A stretch of DNA of 64,000 bases, from contig NZ_JAZAPB010000002.1 of the NCBI RefSeq assembly GCF_036321025.1, positions 1 to 64,000 of the forward strand, in the 5' to 3' direction. The stretch comes from Alteraurantiacibacter hainanensis (lineage in GTDB: Bacteria; Pseudomonadota; Alphaproteobacteria; Sphingomonadales; Sphingomonadaceae). The notes beneath the pieces were generated by a model. That model ran no database searches and had not been told where the DNA came from. It worked only from the letters and a program-made list of their open reading frames with translations. A program made the translations under genes and the position numbers. Numbering within the stretch: position 1 is the first letter of the stretch; every line of letters starts with the position of its first letter. Positions 32,044-41,184 of this stretch are shown piece after piece.

Positions 32044-32552
32044 TGGCCGGAAAACAGCAGCGCGACATCCTGTTCATCGTCGCCCGGGCGACCAACGGCG
32101 TCATCGCGAAGGACGGCGACGTGCCGTGGGCGATCTCGGAAGACCTGAAGCGGTTCAAGCGCCTGACTATGGGCAAGCCGATGATCATGGGCCGCAAGAC
32201 CTTCGAAAGCCTGCCCGGCCTGCTGCCTGGCCGCCGTCACATCGTGCTCACCCGTCAGGAAGACTGGCAGGCCGACGGTGCGGAAGTGGCGCATTCGCCG
32301 CAGGCTGCTCTGGACATGGCGGGCGAGGGCGACCTGGCCGTGATCGGCGGCGCGGAAGTGTTCGAACTGCTGTGGGACGAAGCCACCCTTTTCGAGCTGA
32401 CCGAGGTTTTCGAGGATACCGAGGGCGAGGTATCCATGCGCTCGCCCGCGGATGATCCCTCCTGGCGAGAGGTGGCGCGCGAAAGCCGCCCCGCCAGGGA
32501 TGGTTTCCCGCCCTACGATTTCGTCACTTTCGAGCGGATAGCCGCCGGATGA
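32043..32552 (+). CDS. folA: Dihydrofolate reductase
   Basis: 169 residues. IVARATNGVIAKDGDVPW, DLKRFKRLTMGKPMIMGRKTFESL and the NADPH-binding IGGAEVFEL are typical of bacterial DHFR. It reduces dihydrofolate for thymidylate and purine synthesis. The ATG overlaps the purK stop (TGATG), and the stop overlaps the start of the dipeptidase gene, so coupling is likely. Confidence 0.94.
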   Translation: MAGKQQRDILFIVARATNGVIAKDGDVPWAISEDLKRFKRLTMGKPMIMGRKTFESLPGLLPGRRHIVLTRQEDWQADGAEVAHSPQAALDMAGEGDLAVIGGAEVFELLWDEATLFELTEVFEDTEGEVSMRSPADDPSWREVARESRPARDGFPPYDFVTFERIAAG

Positions 32553-33715
32553 AGCGGTTCCTGATCGGGTTCGGCGGTGTGCTGCTGGTGGCGCTCATCG
32601 TCTTCTTCGTGTTCGCCCCCGCCGTGGCGGAGCGCGACCACAACCGGATCGACGGCCAGCCGCTGCCGACTGTGAGCGAAGAGGCGCAGGCGCTTCACGA
32701 CACGCTCACCATCGTCGACCTGCACGGCGATACCCTGCTGTGGAAGCGCGACATGCTCGACCCCGCCGACCGCGGCCATATCGACCTGCCCCGCCTGCAG
32801 CAAGGCAACGTTGCGCTGCAGGTGTTCTCCAGCGTCACCAAGACGCCGCGCGGTCAGAACTACGACGCCAATACCGACGAGACGGACAACATCACCCTGC
32901 TCGCCATCGGCCAGTTGCAGCCATTGCGCACCTGGACCTCGCTGCTGGAGCGGACTCTGTGGCATTCCGAAAAGCTGTCGCGCGCGGCGCAGGGCTCGGG
33001 AGGCCAGCTGGTGCTGGTGCGCGATGCCGGCGACGTGGTGCCCGTGCGCGCGCCGGACGCGGCCGATCCGCCTGTCGCCGCCCTGCTTTCGGTGGAAGGC
33101 CTGCACAATCTGGAGGGCGACCTCGCCAACCTCGACGTGCTCTACGATGCAGGCGTGCGCATGGCGGGGCTGGCGCACTTCTTCGACAACGAAGTGGCCG
33201 GGTCGATGCACGGGGTGGAGAAGGGCGGCCTTACCGCGATGGGACGCGAGGCGGTGGAGCGCATGGAAGCCATGGGCATGGTGGTCGACATCGCCCATTG
33301 CAGCCATGCCTGCGTGGCCGACGTGCTCGCCATGGCGCGCCGTCCGGTCGTTTCCAGCCACGGCGGCGTGCAGGCGACCTGCCCGGTCAACCGCAACCTG
33401 ACCGACGCGGAGATTCGCGGCCTTGCGGCGACCGGCGGCGTCATCGGCGTGGGCTACTGGGAGGGCGCGGTATGCGATACTTCGCCCGCCGCCATCGTCG
33501 CGGCGATGCGCCATGTGCGCGATCTTGTCGGCGTTGAGCACGTGGCGCTGGGCAGCGATTTCGACGGCAGCGTCACCACGCGGTTCGATACCGCACAGCT
33601 CGCTCAGGTGACGCAGGCGCTGCTGGACGACGGCTGGAGCGAAGAGGAAATCCGCGCGGCAATGGGCGGCAATGCCCTGCGCGTGCTGGAGAACGGGCTG
33701 GAGCCGCTCGCATGA
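32549..33715 (+). CDS. Membrane dipeptidase (M19 renal dipeptidase family)
   Basis: 388 residues. The N-terminal hydrophobic anchor or signal (~5-25) is followed by a TIM-barrel amidohydrolase with IVDLHGDTLLWKRD (zinc ligands His/Asp), SVEGLHNLEGD, DIAHCSHAC, and GSDFDGSV near the end. It cleaves dipeptides, often including D-residues, in the periplasm. It overlaps folA before and ribF after by 4 bases each. Confidence 0.92.
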   Translation: MKRFLIGFGGVLLVALIVFFVFAPAVAERDHNRIDGQPLPTVSEEAQALHDTLTIVDLHGDTLLWKRDMLDPADRGHIDLPRLQQGNVALQVFSSVTKTPRGQNYDANTDETDNITLLAIGQLQPLRTWTSLLERTLWHSEKLSRAAQGSGGQLVLVRDAGDVVPVRAPDAADPPVAALLSVEGLHNLEGDLANLDVLYDAGVRMAGLAHFFDNEVAGSMHGVEKGGLTAMGREAVERMEAMGMVVDIAHCSHACVADVLAMARRPVVSSHGGVQATCPVNRNLTDAEIRGLAATGGVIGVGYWEGAVCDTSPAAIVAAMRHVRDLVGVEHVALGSDFDGSVTTRFDTAQLAQVTQALLDDGWSEEEIRAAMGGNALRVLENGLEPLA

Positions 33716-34647
33716 CGCGCCTTTCCCACCGCGATCCCGTGCCGGACACCTTGCTGGGTGCCATCGTTGCGCTGGGCAATTTCGACGGCTTCCACCTCGG
33801 CCACCAGCACGTTGTGCGCGCCGCCGTCGAATGGGCGCGCGAGGAAGGCCGCCCCGCCATCGTCGCCACGTTCGATCCGCACCCGGTGCGTCATTTCGCC
33901 CCGCACGTGCCGCCCTTCCGCCTCACCACCCTCGCCCAGCGCGAGGAACTGTTCGAAGCGGCAGGCGCGGCGGCCATGCTGGTGTTCGAATTCGACGACG
34001 CGCTGGCCGCCATGTCCGCGCAAGCGTTCGTGGAAGACCTGCTGGCCGGGCACATCGGCGCGTCCGGCGTGGTGACGGGGGAGGACTTCACCTTCGGCAA
34101 GGGGCGAGGGGGCAACGTGCAGGTGCTGCGCGAAGTGGGCGAGGGATGCGGCATCGCCGCGCGCGCCATCTCGCCGGTGGGGGATGCCGGGCAGGTCGTC
34201 TCCTCCAGCCGCATCCGCGACGCGTTGAAGGCGGGCGAATGCGACGTCGCCGCGCGCCTGCTAACCCGCCCCTTCACCGTGCGTGGAACCGTGATCCACG
34301 GCGACAAGCGCGGGCGCGACCTCGGCTATCCTACCGCCAACATCGACATGGGCAGCTATATCCGTCCGCGCTTCGGCATCTACGCGGTGACGGGCCGCGT
34401 GCTTGCCACCGGGCAGCAGTTGCAGGGCGCTGCCAATCTCGGCGTGCGGCCCAGCTTTGATCCGCCCAAGGAACTGCTCGAGCCCTATTTCTTCGATTTC
34501 GACGGCGACCTTTACGGTCAGGAGCTGGACGTCGCCTTCCACCATTTCCTGCGGCCCGAGGCGAAGTTCGACGACCTCGAAGCGCTGAAACGCCAGATGG
34601 AAGAGGATTGTGCGCAGGCGCGCGACCTACTAGGTGCGCGCACCTGA
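33712..34647 (+). CDS. ribF: Bifunctional riboflavin kinase/FAD synthetase
   Basis: 311 residues. The N-terminal nucleotidyltransferase has ALGNFDGFHLGHQHVV and SSSRIRDALKAG; the C-terminal flavokinase has GDKRGRDLGYPTANI and NLGVRPSF. It makes FMN and then FAD. The stop overlaps the ileS start by one base, the common ribF-ileS-lspA order. Confidence 0.96.
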   Translation: MTRLSHRDPVPDTLLGAIVALGNFDGFHLGHQHVVRAAVEWAREEGRPAIVATFDPHPVRHFAPHVPPFRLTTLAQREELFEAAGAAAMLVFEFDDALAAMSAQAFVEDLLAGHIGASGVVTGEDFTFGKGRGGNVQVLREVGEGCGIAARAISPVGDAGQVVSSSRIRDALKAGECDVAARLLTRPFTVRGTVIHGDKRGRDLGYPTANIDMGSYIRPRFGIYAVTGRVLATGQQLQGAANLGVRPSFDPPKELLEPYFFDFDGDLYGQELDVAFHHFLRPEAKFDDLEALKRQMEEDCAQARDLLGART

Positions 34648-37625
34648 TGGCAGACGATACAGGCAAGCGGGACTACCGGGACACGGTATTCCTGCCCAAG
34701 ACCGATTTTCCGATGAAGGCCGGGCTCCCGCAAAAGGAGCCGGGCATCCTTGCGCGCTGGGAAGAGGATGGACTCTACCAGCAGCTGCGCGAGGCGCGGA
34801 AGGGTCGCGAGAAATTCATCCTGCACGATGGCCCGCCCTACGCCAACGGCAACATCCACATCGGCCACGCGCTCAACAAGGTGCTGAAGGACGCCGTCGT
34901 CCGCACGCAGACGCTGCTGGGCAAGGATGTGCCCTACGTTCCGGGCTGGGACTGCCACGGCCTGCCGATCGAGTGGAAGATCGAGGAAGCCTACCGCAAG
35001 AAGAAGAAGAACAAGGACGAGGTTCCACCCGCCGAATTCCGCCAGGAATGTCGTGACTATGCCGCCGAATGGGTGGCCGTGCAGAGCGAGCAGTTCAAGC
35101 GGCTGGGCGTGCTGGGCGAGTGGGAAAAGCCCTACCTCACCATGGCCCCCGAGGCCGAGGCGGGCATCGTCGCCGAACTGCTGAAGTTTGCCGAAAGCGA
35201 CATGCTCTACCGCGGCGCGAAGCCAGTGATGTGGAGCCCGGTCGAAAAGACCGCACTGGCCGAAGCCGAGGTCGAGTACGAAGACATCGTCTCGACGCAG
35301 ATCGACGTGGCGTTCGAGATCGTCGAATCCCCCATCGAGGAGCTGGTCGGCGCGCACGCGGTGATCTGGACGACCACGCCGTGGACGATCCCTGTGAACC
35401 AGGCGCTCTCCTACGGGCCGGATATCGACTACGTGCTGGTCGGCTTCGATGCCGAACCGGAAGGATATGGCGCCAGTTCGCATCCCACAGACGAGCCCGG
35501 CACGCGTTCGCAGGTTGGGCGCATGGTCGTGGTCGCGGAATCGCTGCTCGACAGCCTGCTCGGCCGGATGCGCACGCTTGTCCATGACAAGGTCGAGGCT
35601 TCGGAAAGCGGGGACGAAAACCTTCTTGTTCCGCACGTGGTGAAGCACTTCAAGGGCTCCGACCTCGCCGGCACCAAGGTGCTTCACCCGATGCACAAGC
35701 TCGGCGGGTTCTTCGCCGAGCCGCGCCCGATGCTGGCCGGCGACTTCGTCACCACCGATGCGGGTACGGGCGTGGTCCACATGGCGCCCGACCATGGCGA
35801 GGACGACTTCGAACTGTGCAAGGCCAACGGCATCACGCCGAAATTCGTGGTCGATGACGATGGTCGTTACCGCGAGGACTGGGGCTGGCTGCCGCGCACT
35901 GACGAGCGCAATGCCTCGGTCATCAACCCGAAGTTCAACGCGCCCGACGGTCCGATCTGTTCGGACCTGCGCGAGGCGGGCGCTCTCCTCAGCGCGTCCA
36001 CCGATTATCAACACTCCTATCCACACAGCTGGCGCAGCAAGGCGAAGATCATCTTCCGCTGCACGCCGCAGTGGTTCGTGCCGATGGACAAGCCGCTGGG
36101 CACCTTCGATTTCGAGGTTGCCGTGCCCAATGCCATCGGCGGTGCCGTGGCGCTCGGCACGCAGGCGGACAATACCGCCACGCTGCGCGAGACCGCCATG
36201 GCGGCGATCGGGGAAACGCGCTTCGTGCCTGCCAAGGGCAAGAATCGCATCGGATCGATGGTCGAAGGCCGCCCCGACTGGGTGCTCTCCCGCCAGCGCG
36301 CCTGGGGCGTGCCGATCACGCTGTTCGTGAACCGCGAAAGCGGCGAATACCTGGTCGACACAGCGGTGAACGCGCGCATCGTCGAGGCGATCAGGCAGGA
36401 CGGCGTCGATGCGTGGACGCAGGAAAACGCCGCCCAGATGCTCGGCCCCGACTACGCGGTCGAGGACTACGAGATGGTCACCGACATTCTCGACGTATGG
36501 TTCGACAGCGGCTCCACCCACGCCTTCGTGCTCGAAAGCGACAACTGGCCCGACCTGCAATCGCCCGCCGATCTTTACCTTGAAGGCAGTGATCAGCACC
36601 GCGGCTGGTTCCAGTCCTCGCTGCTCGAAAGCTGCGCCACCCGTGGCCGCGCGCCCTACAGGCAGGTTCTGACCCACGGCTTCACCATGGCCGCCGACGG
36701 CCGCAAGATGTCGAAGAGCCTCGGCAATACCATCGATCCTCTCAAGGTGATGGAGGAATACGGCGCCGACATCATCCGCCTGTGGGCGCTTTCGGTTGAC
36801 TATACCGAGGATCACCGGATCGGCCCGGAAATCCTGAAGGGCGTGGCCGACCAGTACCGCAAGCTGCGCAACACCTTCCGCTACATGCTCGGCGCGCTGG
36901 GCGAGTTCAGCGAGGACGAGCGCGTCGGCGTATCCGACATGCCCGAGCTGGAGCGCTACGTGCTGGCGCTGCTGGGCGAACTGGACGGCAGGCTGCGCAC
37001 TCACGTCGCCAATTACGATTTCGACGCCTACACCCGCGCGCTGGTGGATTTCATGAACGAGGACCTGTCGGCCTTCTTCTTCGATATCCGCAAGGACAGG
37101 CTCTATTGCGATGCGCCGGGCAGCGTGGAGCGCCGGGCCTATCGCACGGTGCTCGATACGCTGTTCAATGCCCTCATCCGCTACGCCGCGCCGGTGCTGG
37201 TGTTCACCGCCGAAGAGGTCTGGGGAACGCGTCATCCCGAAGGCGGCAGCGTCCACCTGCTCGAGTGGCCGGAGATACCCGCCGCCGATGCCGACATGGG
37301 CCGATGGGACGCGCTGCGCCAGTTGCGCGAGCGGGTGATGGAAGCCATCGAGCCGCTGCGGCGCGAGAAGACGATCCGCTCCGGCCTGGAAGCCGAGGTG
37401 ACCGTGCCTGCCAGCGCCGTGCCGGAAGGCTTCACTCCGGATGATCTGGCAACGCTGTTCATCACCGGCACAGTCACGCCCGCGCAAACGGACGCGGTGC
37501 AGGTCACCAAGTCCACCGATGCCAAGTGCGGCCGGTGCTGGCGTCTGCTGCCTGAAGTTTCAGAGGATGGCGATCTGTGCCATCGTTGCGAGGACGTCGT
37601 AGCCAAAATGGATGCCGCCCGATGA
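34647..37625 (+). CDS. ileS: Isoleucyl-tRNA synthetase
   Basis: 992 residues, class I. Signature HIGH at 71-74 (GNIHIGHALNK), an editing domain insert, and KMSKS at about 687 (GRKMSKSLGNT). The C-terminal zinc finger CGRCW...CHRC is present, so it is the full bacterial form. Start 34647 overlaps the ribF stop. The family-typical WTTTPWTIP editing motif is intact. Confidence 0.97.
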   Translation: MADDTGKRDYRDTVFLPKTDFPMKAGLPQKEPGILARWEEDGLYQQLREARKGREKFILHDGPPYANGNIHIGHALNKVLKDAVVRTQTLLGKDVPYVPGWDCHGLPIEWKIEEAYRKKKKNKDEVPPAEFRQECRDYAAEWVAVQSEQFKRLGVLGEWEKPYLTMAPEAEAGIVAELLKFAESDMLYRGAKPVMWSPVEKTALAEAEVEYEDIVSTQIDVAFEIVESPIEELVGAHAVIWTTTPWTIPVNQALSYGPDIDYVLVGFDAEPEGYGASSHPTDEPGTRSQVGRMVVVAESLLDSLLGRMRTLVHDKVEASESGDENLLVPHVVKHFKGSDLAGTKVLHPMHKLGGFFAEPRPMLAGDFVTTDAGTGVVHMAPDHGEDDFELCKANGITPKFVVDDDGRYREDWGWLPRTDERNASVINPKFNAPDGPICSDLREAGALLSASTDYQHSYPHSWRSKAKIIFRCTPQWFVPMDKPLGTFDFEVAVPNAIGGAVALGTQADNTATLRETAMAAIGETRFVPAKGKNRIGSMVEGRPDWVLSRQRAWGVPITLFVNRESGEYLVDTAVNARIVEAIRQDGVDAWTQENAAQMLGPDYAVEDYEMVTDILDVWFDSGSTHAFVLESDNWPDLQSPADLYLEGSDQHRGWFQSSLLESCATRGRAPYRQVLTHGFTMAADGRKMSKSLGNTIDPLKVMEEYGADIIRLWALSVDYTEDHRIGPEILKGVADQYRKLRNTFRYMLGALGEFSEDERVGVSDMPELERYVLALLGELDGRLRTHVANYDFDAYTRALVDFMNEDLSAFFFDIRKDRLYCDAPGSVERRAYRTVLDTLFNALIRYAAPVLVFTAEEVWGTRHPEGGSVHLLEWPEIPAADADMGRWDALRQLRERVMEAIEPLRREKTIRSGLEAEVTVPASAVPEGFTPDDLATLFITGTVTPAQTDAVQVTKSTDAKCGRCWRLLPEVSEDGDLCHRCEDVVAKMDAAR

Positions 37626-38140
37626 GCGCGATTGCCAGGTTCCGCCTTTATGGCCTGCTGCTGGCCGCGGCGATATTCGCCGCGGACCAGTGGATGAAGC
37701 ATTTCGTGGTGGACGAACTGGGTCTCACCCAGCGCGGCGATCACTATCCGCTGCTGCCCTTCTTCGATTTCACCCGCACCAACAATTACGGCGTATCGCT
37801 GGGCATGTTCGAGGCGACGAGCGTGGAGATGCGCTGGATCCTCGTCGCCGCCACCGCCGCCATTGCGCTGGTGGTGCTGGTCTGGATGATGCGTGAAAAG
37901 CTGCTCGGCGACATCCTGTCGCTGGGCCTGGTGCTGGGTGGTGCGATGGGGAATATCCGCGACCGCTATGTCTACGGCTACGTCATCGACTATGCCGATT
38001 TCCACATAGGGGATTTCCGCCCCTTCCTGATTTTCAACGTCGCCGATGCGGCGATCACGATCGGCGTCGTGATTATCCTTGCCCGCGCCTTGTTCATGCG
38101 CGAGAAACCGGCCAATGAGCAGGACGCTGCAACCGAATAA
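37622..38140 (+). CDS. lspA: Lipoprotein signal peptidase
   Basis: 172 residues with four membrane helices. Catalytic motifs are GNIRDR and FNVADAAI (two Asp), with TNNYGVSLGMF at the conserved Asn site. It cleaves the signal peptide of lipid-modified prolipoproteins; the many lipoproteins in this window are its substrates. It overlaps ileS by 4 bases. Confidence 0.95.
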   Translation: MSAIARFRLYGLLLAAAIFAADQWMKHFVVDELGLTQRGDHYPLLPFFDFTRTNNYGVSLGMFEATSVEMRWILVAATAAIALVVLVWMMREKLLGDILSLGLVLGGAMGNIRDRYVYGYVIDYADFHIGDFRPFLIFNVADAAITIGVVIILARALFMREKPANEQDAATE

Positions 38141-38175
38141 CTCCGAAGGCTGCGAAAGCCAGGGAAACGATATCT

Positions 38176-38583
38176 ATGCGTAACATCATCCGAGCAACCA
38201 TCGCCAGCGCCGCCGTGCTCGGCCTTGCCGCCTGTGGCGGCATCAGCATCGACCGCGAGCGTCCGGACGAATTCGCCGTGCAGCGCCAGGCTCCGCTGGT
38301 GATTCCGCCCGATTTCCACCTCGTCCCGCCCGAGCCGGGCGCCCCGCGTCCCGCCGAAGGCACCGCCTCGCAGCAGGCGCTGGAAGCGCTTTTCGGCGGT
38401 CCCGCCGCGCGCAGCAGCATCGAGACCTCGGCGCTCGACCAGGCCGGAGAGGCCGATCCCGGCATCCGCTCGTCCATCGGCGACGTGGACACCTTCACGG
38501 TGGACAAGGGCACGGCCACGCAGGCCATCATCGCCGCACCCGAAGGTGACGGACAGGCCGCGCGGGCGGTAATACCTTCCTGA
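38176..38583 (+). CDS. DUF3035-family lipoprotein
   Basis: 135 residues. Signal peptide with lipobox LAAC (~17-20), then the family-typical DRERPDEFAVQRQAPLVIPPDF and LVPPEPGAPRP, and an Ala-rich acidic end. Function unknown; probably an envelope component. The position after ileS-lspA suggests co-transcription. Confidence 0.87.
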   Translation: MRNIIRATIASAAVLGLAACGGISIDRERPDEFAVQRQAPLVIPPDFHLVPPEPGAPRPAEGTASQQALEALFGGPAARSSIETSALDQAGEADPGIRSSIGDVDTFTVDKGTATQAIIAAPEGDGQAARAVIPS

Positions 38584-38765
38584 TCCAGCCTCGGGCACCG
38601 GCGTTCGCGTCCGGTCGCTTGGCTTTCGCCCTACCGGGCGGCGCGCAATTCGCGCGCTGTCGGTCGCTGATCGCGACCGAGACTTTCGCCGACCAAATCA
38701 ATCTGTCCTTGGATCGGGCGGCGTCTATCCGACCGCAAGGGGAACGCCCGTCCGCAGCGGGCGCA

Positions 38766-38816
38766 GCTTGCTGCGCGTCTAGCGAGGACGATTGCGCGGA
38801 GGCGCAATCGAAAAAC
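38766..38816. repeat. Dispersed intergenic repeat, copy 1 (with 9-bp hairpin)
   Basis: Starts GCTTGCTGCGCGTCTAGCGA and ends CGAAAAAC, matching 41038-41088 at both ends. This copy encloses a perfect hairpin CGATTGCGC-GGAG-GCGCAATCG (38789-38810) between two convergent genes, where it could act as a terminator although no T-run follows. Confidence 0.6.
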
Positions 38817-38819
38817 GAA

Positions 38820-40118
38820 CTATCCCTTCGCCCTGCTCACCAGCAGCTTGTCGATCTTGCGCCCGTCCATGTCGACGATCTCGAAGCGCCAGCCCTGTTC
38901 GGTGAAGTGTTCTCCCTCTGCCGGGAGGTGCTTCAGAACATAGAGCACGTAGCCCGCGGCCGTGGCGAATTCCTTCGTTTCGGGAAACTCGATGTCCAGC
39001 CGCTCCGCCAGGGCATCGGCGGCCAGCGCGCCGGAGACGAGGAAACTCCCGTCCTCCCGCTCCACGAACATCGGCGTGTCGCCTTCGTCCTGGTGGCTGG
39101 CGAAGTCGCCGGCGATGGCGGACAGCAGGTCGGCCGTCGTCACGATCCCGTCCAGGTGGCCGTATTCGTCGTGGACCATGGCCATGCCGGTGCCCGACTG
39201 CTGCAGCACGCGCAGCGCGTCCATGGCATCCAGCTGGTCTGGCACCACCTCGCTCTTGCGCAGCATCTCGTCCAGCACGACGGGGCGGCCCGTCATCAGC
39301 AGCGTCAGCACTTCGCGCACCTTCACCACGCCCAGCACCCTGTCCGGAGAGCCTTCCGCCACCGGCAGCAGCGAGTGCGGCGATTCGGCGATGGTCTCGC
39401 GGATCTCGTCGTCGTCGGCGGAAATATCCAGCCAGTCGAGTTCGGTGCGCGGCGTCATCAGTTCGCGCACCGGGCGATCCTGCAACCGCATGATGCCCGC
39501 CAGGATGGCATGCTCCTGCTCCTCGATCACGCCGGTGCGCGTGGCATCGGCCAGGATCATCCGCAGTTCTTCCGAAGTCAGGTTGGGATCGCCCTTGTGG
39601 CGGATGCCGAGCGCGGAGAGGATGAAGCTGGACGAGGCATCGAGCAGCCAGACGAAAGGCGCGGTGACCCTGGCCAGCACGTCCATCGGGCGGGCCATGA
39701 AAATGGCGATCGGCTCAGCCGCGCGCAGGGCCAGTTGCTTGGGCACGAGTTCGCCCACCACCAGCGTGCAGAAGGTGGTGAGGCCGATCATAAGCGCGAT
39801 GCCCAGGCTGACGGCGGTCTCTTCCTCCAGCCCCAGTTCCGCCAGCCGCTCGCCGACCGGTTCGCCCAGGGTCGCGCCCGACACCGCACCGGCGATGATG
39901 CCGATAAGGGTGATGCCGATCTGCACGGTGGAGAGGAACTTGCCCGGATCGGCCGCCAGTCGCATGGCCACCGTGGCGCTCTTGCTGCCCTTCTCGGCCG
40001 CCATGCGCAGGCGTGCGGTACGCGCGGAGACGATCGCCAGCTCGGACATGGCAAAGACGCCGTTGAGCACGATCAGAAATGCGAGCGCGGCGAGGTAATG
40101 CCAGGGAAACGGGCTCAT
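38820..40118 (-). CDS. HlyC/CorC-family transporter (CNNM, CBS pair, CorC domain)
   Basis: 432 residues. The N-terminal CNNM membrane domain (~1-185: LNGVFAMSELAIVSARTARL, TVQIGITLIGIIAGAVSG, TLVVGELVPKQLAL) is followed by two CBS domains (~200-330: RPVRELMTPRTELDWLD) and a C-terminal CorC_HlyC domain. The family is tied to Mg2+/Co2+ handling or membrane integrity. Read convergently with the DUF3035 gene. Confidence 0.92.
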   Translation of the reverse strand: MSPFPWHYLAALAFLIVLNGVFAMSELAIVSARTARLRMAAEKGSKSATVAMRLAADPGKFLSTVQIGITLIGIIAGAVSGATLGEPVGERLAELGLEEETAVSLGIALMIGLTTFCTLVVGELVPKQLALRAAEPIAIFMARPMDVLARVTAPFVWLLDASSSFILSALGIRHKGDPNLTSEELRMILADATRTGVIEEQEHAILAGIMRLQDRPVRELMTPRTELDWLDISADDDEIRETIAESPHSLLPVAEGSPDRVLGVVKVREVLTLLMTGRPVVLDEMLRKSEVVPDQLDAMDALRVLQQSGTGMAMVHDEYGHLDGIVTTADLLSAIAGDFASHQDEGDTPMFVEREDGSFLVSGALAADALAERLDIEFPETKEFATAAGYVLYVLKHLPAEGEHFTEQGWRFEIVDMDGRKIDKLLVSRAKG

Positions 40119-40266
40119 CAGGCTTGCGGCGCTAGCAGGTTTATCGGCCGACGTGAAAGCCTTCCCTTCCAGCCATTCAAGGAACTGCCGTCAAAACGGG
40201 GCGTTTAGGTTGGCATGTGGCGCAGTTCGGGCCTGCCGCGCTGTGCGAAATTTGGAGGAAATCTCA

Positions 40267-40950
40267 ATGAACATCAAGAAGTTGCTCGTCTCCACGACGG
40301 CCGCCGTCGCCTTGATCGGCACCACCAGCGCCTGCGTCACCGACCCGAACACCGGTGAACGCCACGTCTCGCGCACCGCCATCGGCGGCATCGGCGGGGC
40401 CGGCCTCGGCTATCTTCTGGGCGGCCTGATCGGCGGCAAGACCGCGCGCATTGTCGGCGCGGGCATCGGCGGTGCGGCCGGCGGTTATGTCGGCTACCGA
40501 ATGGACGAGCAGATTCGCGAGCTGGAAGAAGTGACCGCAGGCACGGGCGTCGATGTGAACCAGACGCCCGAGGGCGACGGCATCCTGGTGAACTTTCCCG
40601 ATGTCACCTTCGCGGTCGATTCCACCACCATTTCGCCCCAGATGCGCGACACGCTCGACGGCGTTGCCCAGTCGATGATCGACTACCCCAACTCGCTGAT
40701 CGACGTGATGGGTCACACCGATTCGACCGGCAGCGAGCAGTACAATCTCGACCTGTCGCGCCGCCGCGCCGAATCGGTCGCCAACTACCTCGTCTCGCGC
40801 GGCGTCTCTCGCGCCCGCATCGAGACGATCGGTTACGGCGAGCAGTATCCCATCGCGGACAACTCCACCGCCGCTGGCCGTTCGGAGAACCGCCGCGTGG
40901 AAATCCGCATCACCCCGGTTACCGAGGAAGATGTCGAACAGGCTTACTGA
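40267..40950 (+). CDS. OmpA-family lipoprotein with glycine-zipper segment
   Basis: 227 residues. A signal peptide ends TTSAC, followed by a glycine-zipper membrane segment (~45-85: GGIGGAGLGYLLGGLIGG...) and a C-terminal OmpA domain (~115-220: VMGHTDSTGSEQYNLDLSRRRAESV, GYGEQYPIADN, NRRVEIRI). It probably links outer membrane and peptidoglycan. Start 40267 has GGAGGAA upstream. A strong terminator follows. Confidence 0.9.
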   Translation: MNIKKLLVSTTAAVALIGTTSACVTDPNTGERHVSRTAIGGIGGAGLGYLLGGLIGGKTARIVGAGIGGAAGGYVGYRMDEQIRELEEVTAGTGVDVNQTPEGDGILVNFPDVTFAVDSTTISPQMRDTLDGVAQSMIDYPNSLIDVMGHTDSTGSEQYNLDLSRRRAESVANYLVSRGVSRARIETIGYGEQYPIADNSTAAGRSENRRVEIRITPVTEEDVEQAY

Positions 40951-40973
40951 TAAAGTCTTCGAACCGAACGAAA

Positions 40974-41000
40974 GGGGCGGCCTGCGGGTCGCCCTTTTTT
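40974..41000 (+). terminator. Rho-independent terminator after the OmpA lipoprotein
   Basis: The GGGCG...CGCCC stem (40975-40994) is followed by TTTTTT. Confidence 0.85.
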
Positions 41001-41037
41001 GTTGGCCCCACGCAAGCGCCCGGCAGGGCGCGTTCAC

Positions 41038-41088
41038 GCTTGCTGCGCGTCTGGCGAGGACGCCAGGGCAGGGGCGGAAGCGAAAAAC
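41038..41088. repeat. Dispersed intergenic repeat, copy 2
   Basis: Shares GCTTGCTGCGCGTCT-GCGAGGACG at the start and GCGAAAAAC-type end with 38766-38816; the middle differs and has no hairpin. Confidence 0.55.
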
Positions 41089-41184
41089 ATACAATCGCGC
41101 GGAAAACTGAAACCGCCCTCTGTTGCGTTTCCATGACTCTCCGCTAGGCGGGACGCTCAAGCTGCCACACAGGGATTCGCATCC

